A stretch of DNA of 64,000 nt from Echinostoma caproni. Taxonomy: Eukaryota > Platyhelminthes > Trematoda > Plagiorchiida > Echinostomatidae. A program made the position numbers and the translations under genes. Shown here piece after piece: positions 58,791-64,000 of this stretch (position 1 is its first letter; every line of letters starts with the position of its first letter). The notes beneath the pieces were generated by a model. It worked only from the letters and a program-made list of their open reading frames with translations. It was not told where the DNA came from and made no database searches. The stretch lies in contig UZAN01039369.1 of assembly GCA_900618425.1 (NCBI GenBank), positions 253,328 to 317,327 of the forward strand, given 5' to 3'.

Positions 58791-61700
58791 TTGTCGATGT
58801 GGTGTTCTACGATGAACAAGTAACAGCAAGCTAGTCAAGTTAAAATGTGCTCATGATATTTAGGCAAGTAACTTGAACTTCCAGCTATACATAGCTGTAA
58901 GAACTAATTGATTCATCAGTTGAAAATGAGTCGTGTTCTAACTACCGCAAAATCATTGCTTAACAAACTAATCCTATCTAACTGAGTACCTGAAACCCAA
59001 TGAGATACAATCCCGTCATTTGAAAATGACAAAACAGTGAATATGTTCAGAATTCCAATAAAATTGCGTATATGTGCACTCCTTGCGGGAATTTTCTGAA
59101 AGATTGCCCTAAAAAGTGAGTAACAGATGCAGTCACTGAAACATCGAAACGTTTTCTGCGGCTTTTCAAAACGATGTCAACACATCTCTTACAGACAATT
59201 ATTCAAATAGGAATAAACTGCTTTTCACTTGGGGTAAAACTACGTAGAGGTCAGCAACAAAGGTGTTATGATACATTAGGACATGAACAAAGCCCATGTA
59301 TACGAACATTGATCTCTGCATCAATATATCGTCCAGTTAGTGATCTATGTTTTTAAGTTCAAAATATATTTTTCTTTGCATTGAACGTGTGCCATCGAGA
59401 TAGTTGAACCAAATATACACCTATGTTTGGTTCGAAACCTTCACTTCTATCTGGAGCACCATCCTCTTTAACTATGATTGCAATAGATTCCAGCTTTTGC
59501 CTTGGTCTCACGTTATCGGTTCCAGTTCAGCAGACCGCTTATCACTAGAATAATCAAAAAAGACAACAACAAAATCAAAAGCAACGACAGTGGTTATGAT
59601 TATTTTCGATTACAAGCCGGTTTCTAGTAAACCATACTTTCAAACAGGGAATGCGAAAGTGATTACTAATGAAGCAAAGAAAGAAAAACGTTGAATCGTC
59701 TAACGTACATCTTTCTGTAAAGAAGGTTAAAGCTCTTCTTTATTGAAATTAGATGTCTTTTTATGTTCCGCTTAAAAAAGAAGAGGAGGAAGGAGGTGTG
59801 ATTTTCCGTTTTTCTGCGAACATTTTTGTTGCGTGAAAAACTTATAATACAATAAACCTTCCGTTCCAAGGGGACTTGAAAACGTTCATCTAACATACCA
59901 CTGACTGATTCTGCGTTTGATTAGAGGGGGTTAAAATGCGAACGAAAGAGAGCGAATACGGATGTTTCACAGTGCTTCACAGTTTTTTGAAAGAAAAGGA
60001 ATTCGAACCTATCTGTTGTACAGATTTTGGAATTCCCTTGGAAGAAGTAACCTATCGCTTGTTGCCGGCCGGGGCTTGCAAGGAAACGAGAGAGTGAGAC
60101 AGAAATGACAGGCTATTTCCACAGAGCAAAATTCTTGGTAGTGAAGTATGACAAGGTCCAAAAAGGCTATTGCAGGGCAATGGGAAAATGGTTTAGAAAA
60201 ATATACCAGGGGAGGAACAGCGCTAAGGCGAAGGACGTTTCTTCTCAACCCAATTGTAGTCTCAAGTGACCAAAAGGCGAATACATGGACATTATGTGTT
60301 GTCAGCTATTGCCTCCAAAAACTCACATTATATATATGTATCTTTGCAAATATTTATGTATATGGTTATTTGGTACGCAGGACAAACCTCACTTTTATCC
60401 TAGGGATATAAATATAAACAACCCGGAATAATCATTACGACGGTCCTGGATCCGCGTACTTAATGAGCAGCAAGTACTGTAAAACCAGATGTCTACTTCT
60501 GTGGAGTTTCGTCTAGTCAATCGTTTACTTATTATCGTTATTATCATTATTATAAAATATAAATACAAATATATCTGTATGGAACTGATTTAAATTGAAC
60601 TTCCCGGTAAATCCCAGTGCAATTTTTAGCTAGCCATTTGGCTTCTTCGTGATCGACCACGGTAGTTTGGCCTCCTAAGGAAGATTGCGGTAGTCACACA
60701 AAGGAGTTGTGAAAACGAATCATGACTAGTTCCACTGTGTTCAGGGCAACTATGTATGAAGTATAAAGTATATAAATTTGATACGAAATACGCGAATGGG
60801 TTGGAAGACTCTGATCCTATTCACAACGCGAATGGTTTCAACGGTCCAACGGGAGCNCAGATGTAAAATTTCGCAGTCAGTCGGCATATAGTGGCCCGCA
60901 GAATCAAATGAAGCAGGTAATAAAAAGAATGAAGAAGCGATTACTCTGCGTAGTTTATTGTATTGGATGTGTGTAAAGTGGTTCTTCCTTAGCAGCACAG
61001 AATATTTCATTATCGAAAGCTATTCTTCTTCTTCACATGTATTCAAGAATGACGGTCTCCGAAGACTACATTTTCAATGATAGATATGTACTAAGAACAC
61101 TGTAACAGATGCTGTTTATATCACAGAAGACCACCTTTAACCACAAATAAAATAAATTTCATAACATCTGCCAAGTTCCGCGAATAATACATTTTGAGGA
61201 AATCTGTGTATGCAAAACGTTCTGCGAACATTTACAAAACATTATCCATATGATAGGTAGATTTTCTGCATTTCTTGAGTAAATCGATAGAAAATAGCAT
61301 CACAGGGACAAACGAGAACATTCTTGCTTTGGATAGATAATTTCAGGTAGAGACACACAAACAACATACATAACATCTTTTTGTGCGCCAGCATTTGGTG
61401 AAGTAAATCCGCCTACCGGAGTGCTGTTCTGACACACCGCAACCTGGCTGTAAGCAATTCTAATTAGTGGATACCTGCTTACTCATCGATAACAGTGATC
61501 CCGCCCCAATTAACTGCCTCGTCCATTCGAATTCATAGGCGGTCCGAAACTGGTCTACAGTAATTCATTCACCATTCCGTCAAACCACTGCGCGTGATTC
61601 CCAGTCCGAATGCTGATAGGAGAATAAACCATTCATTGATGTGTTTGATAGAGAGAATCTTAATATCCTACGGATACAGTTAGGCACTAAATTAATGTGC

Positions 61701-63958
61701 CAATAAAGGGAACGTGGAGCACCTTCCAAGAGTTTCAAATCCTGATGCCCTACGGATACACGCGTTCTACAGAGATAATATTAGCATTTATCAATAAACC
61801 GCGCAGTTAGTGTTTTTTTTCGGTTGTGTTGAAATCGTGCCAAAGTTATCGCACTTTAACAACCTGCTTCGTTTTATTCTCTTCTTGGCTAAATAGAGCC
61901 TTGTATTGTGCTCATTGTTCATGTCTTATTGAATCTCTTTATCCCTCAGTTTGTTCCTTTCACTGATTCATTTTACTGCGCAGGAGAGTTCTTTGACATG
62001 TCTAACAAGTGTAAAATGGGTAAAACATTTGATATTTTTCTGTTTAATAATAACAACAATGCATATTCGAATGGCATTAGTGATAGTTTGTATAGGATGA
62101 AAAGCTAACTTTTGGCATCCCTTGATATCAAAAATCTGAAAAATATACGTGTATTTTGGACTACTTTATTGCCCCCGCAAGCAACACATGATTTTAGTTT
62201 TCAACTAAACATTAACCGTACCCTTTTCTGTTCGATCGCAATTTAACTTGTTTTTTATTGAAGCTTGCAGCTAATCAGCGTCTTCTTTAGGCTCAGTAGC
62301 CATCCTTCATTGATGATCAATTAAATTGGTTATCATTTTCTATGATCTTGTTTATATTCGTTACCATCCAAATAAATTCTCTTTTCTGATTTTAAGTCAC
62401 ATTCAAAAAACTTCAAACCGAGGTTGGCCAACAAAACTGTTTAAAACCAGGCCTACAATGTAATTATAAACGGATAGAATTGCTGTTCTTTTCCTTGGGG
62501 CAGCTATTCGCAGCCAAATATGAAGGCGGTCAAACCATTTGCTTCACTCTTTGGCCACCCGAATCCGAATGGTTTAATCAACCCTGGTCGCTTGGTGACA
62601 GCCGATTGCGTTCTAAATACGCACAACCAAGTCACAGGCTTCAGGAGGTTTCATCTGTTAAAATTCAATAATATCCGGGTTTTCCAACAGGTTTCGTCAG
62701 CGGGCGTAACAATTTGAAAATACACATAATAAGCTTGTTGATTTCAGTTCATATATATGTCCAGAAAACATAGGGCCAAATATTTCTTGTGGTATGCATG
62801 AACAAACAGCATTGTGAGATATTTTTTAGTTACCTATTTTCCCTCCGACAGCCATACTCACGAGGATATATATCAAAATGAAGCACCAGGATGAAACCTG
62901 AATGACACCCAAATGTGAATGTGTATTGTAAGCTTTCGACCGTATACACGGTGGAAAACTTTGATTTTGGACAGACAGTCTTTTTAGATATCATTGGGAA
63001 GAATGGGACGACCAGTCCTCATTCAAGTCAGTTTTGCAATTCGATCCAGCGAACTCCCCTCAACTTGACATTTTTAAAATGGGTCCAGTTATTTAGATCC
63101 ACCCTCGTTCTCTTGGAAATCACTTAATATTGGTTTCGGAAAAGATTTGAAATGCGCCCTTAATGTCACCCCCGTCAACTGCCGGTACAGTAAGATGTCT
63201 TCTACCACCCCCACCTCCACCTTCCTTCTCTCTCACAACAGTTACATTGCTTTGATGTGACCAACACTGATCCATTATTCGCCAATTTTCATGTGTATGC
63301 AGAGCATCGTCATAAACTGGTACAAACAAATGTCGGTCGCATAAAAAGATTAGGATAAATGTGCTTTGTTGTAGCAATCGATTATCGATTATCAAGACAC
63401 TTGACCAAAGGTTTTCATACGCAATCGTCATATAGCTGAGTTTCACTGCCACAGCGCACAAACCAAGTGGAATTGTGACTGTGTTATCTGATCCTAAGAT
63501 TCGAATATCAAGCAAAGTACTACATTTTACCTAACACAACAAAATATAAGACTTTCCAAACATCTGATTAACATTGAGTGGATGATGAATGCCCGTTAGG
63601 TTAAATTGTTTTCAGAATGAATGAGAGCCATCTTTCAGATACTTTTAGATAACTGGCCTGAAACTGCTCGAATCGATTGAATCGGTTTTTGGTTTCTCTC
63701 ATTTTCTATATCTAGGCGTACTACCCACAGACATGAAAACTTCGAAGAATTAAACAATTGAAGGAAAGCTGCTTCACAAAATGAATCTCCACGATCCAGA
63801 AAACTATACGATTTTATAAGCAAGCATTAATCACTTCAATGCAATGATGATTCAAACCCAGTACAACGGTAACAGCGGATACCTACGTGCTAAAGCTTCC
63901 AAGCTAGAATCGATGAGAATGATTCGCTTCAGTTATTGCAAGTGCTTTTGATGCACGC
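58791..63958. other. No gene supported
   Basis: AT-rich with a single N at 60857. Near 61668-61765 a 12-mer, CCTACGGATACA, occurs twice about 75 bases apart. A 131-codon minus-strand frame at 63120-63515 includes a six-Gly run (purine-rich tract) behind an acceptor-like site. Its length is within chance expectation and I do not call it. Confidence 0.35.
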
Positions 63959-64000
63959 ATATATATATGTATATATATATATATATATACATATATATAT
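63959..64000. repeat. TA microsatellite at window end
   Basis: Imperfect (TA)n with interspersed GTA and CATA units running off the end of the window. Confidence 0.9.

Noticed and set aside
63120..63515. 131-codon minus-strand frame with a poly-Gly run
   Set aside because: The Gly run comes from a purine-rich simple tract. The length is compatible with chance and no family is recognised.
1..64000. CRISPR arrays, bacterial operons, ribosome-binding sites, intact tRNA or rRNA genes
   Set aside because: None seen. Sequence character and retroelements indicate an animal nuclear genome.

Overview
This is a gene-poor, AT-leaning (roughly 60% A+T by eye) animal nuclear scaffold. The window is dominated by decayed non-LTR and Penelope-like retroelements. 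It contains one 391-base assembly gap and four isolated N positions. The combination of CR1-type LINEs, an RTE-type LINE, Penelope-like elements (PLEs) with a GIY-YIG endonuclease, hammerhead-like motifs and tRNA-like SINE heads fits an invertebrate, and a parasitic flatworm such as a trematode is my best guess. That taxonomic call is inference from element types and base composition; no host gene here fixes the species.

Layout. Positions 1-5408: a possible minus-strand host gene with one well supported Ser/Thr-rich exon (4882-5408) and two weaker, phase-compatible downstream exons. 9147-9573: an N gap bracketed by the same 18-mer. 10053-11971: a PLE with reverse transcriptase (YVDD kept) and GIY-YIG remnant. 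12308-14763: two weak terminal-exon candidates on the minus strand. 15735-19636: a near full-length CR1-type LINE with ORF1 and ORF2, broken by frameshifts. 26458-27060: the 3' part of a second, different PLE. 29260-29298: a PLE-type hammerhead-like motif. 32781-35589: a minus-strand LINE of another CR1/L2-like family with a pentanucleotide 3' tail. It abuts a 76-base leader-like repeat that recurs at 55757-55832. 38117-38540: the 3' end of a second copy of the 15.7-19.6 kb LINE family. 47842-50175: an RTE-type LINE whose 5' part is inverted against its 3' part. The remainder holds simple repeats and sequence in which I see no gene.

How it works together: there is no operon-like or pathway-level organisation. 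The retroelements are all disrupted by frameshifts, stops or truncation, so none looks able to move on its own. The value of the window is as a record of several retroelement lineages. These include two PLE families, ribozyme-like motifs and a structure expected from twin priming. I did not find a convincing new biological system.
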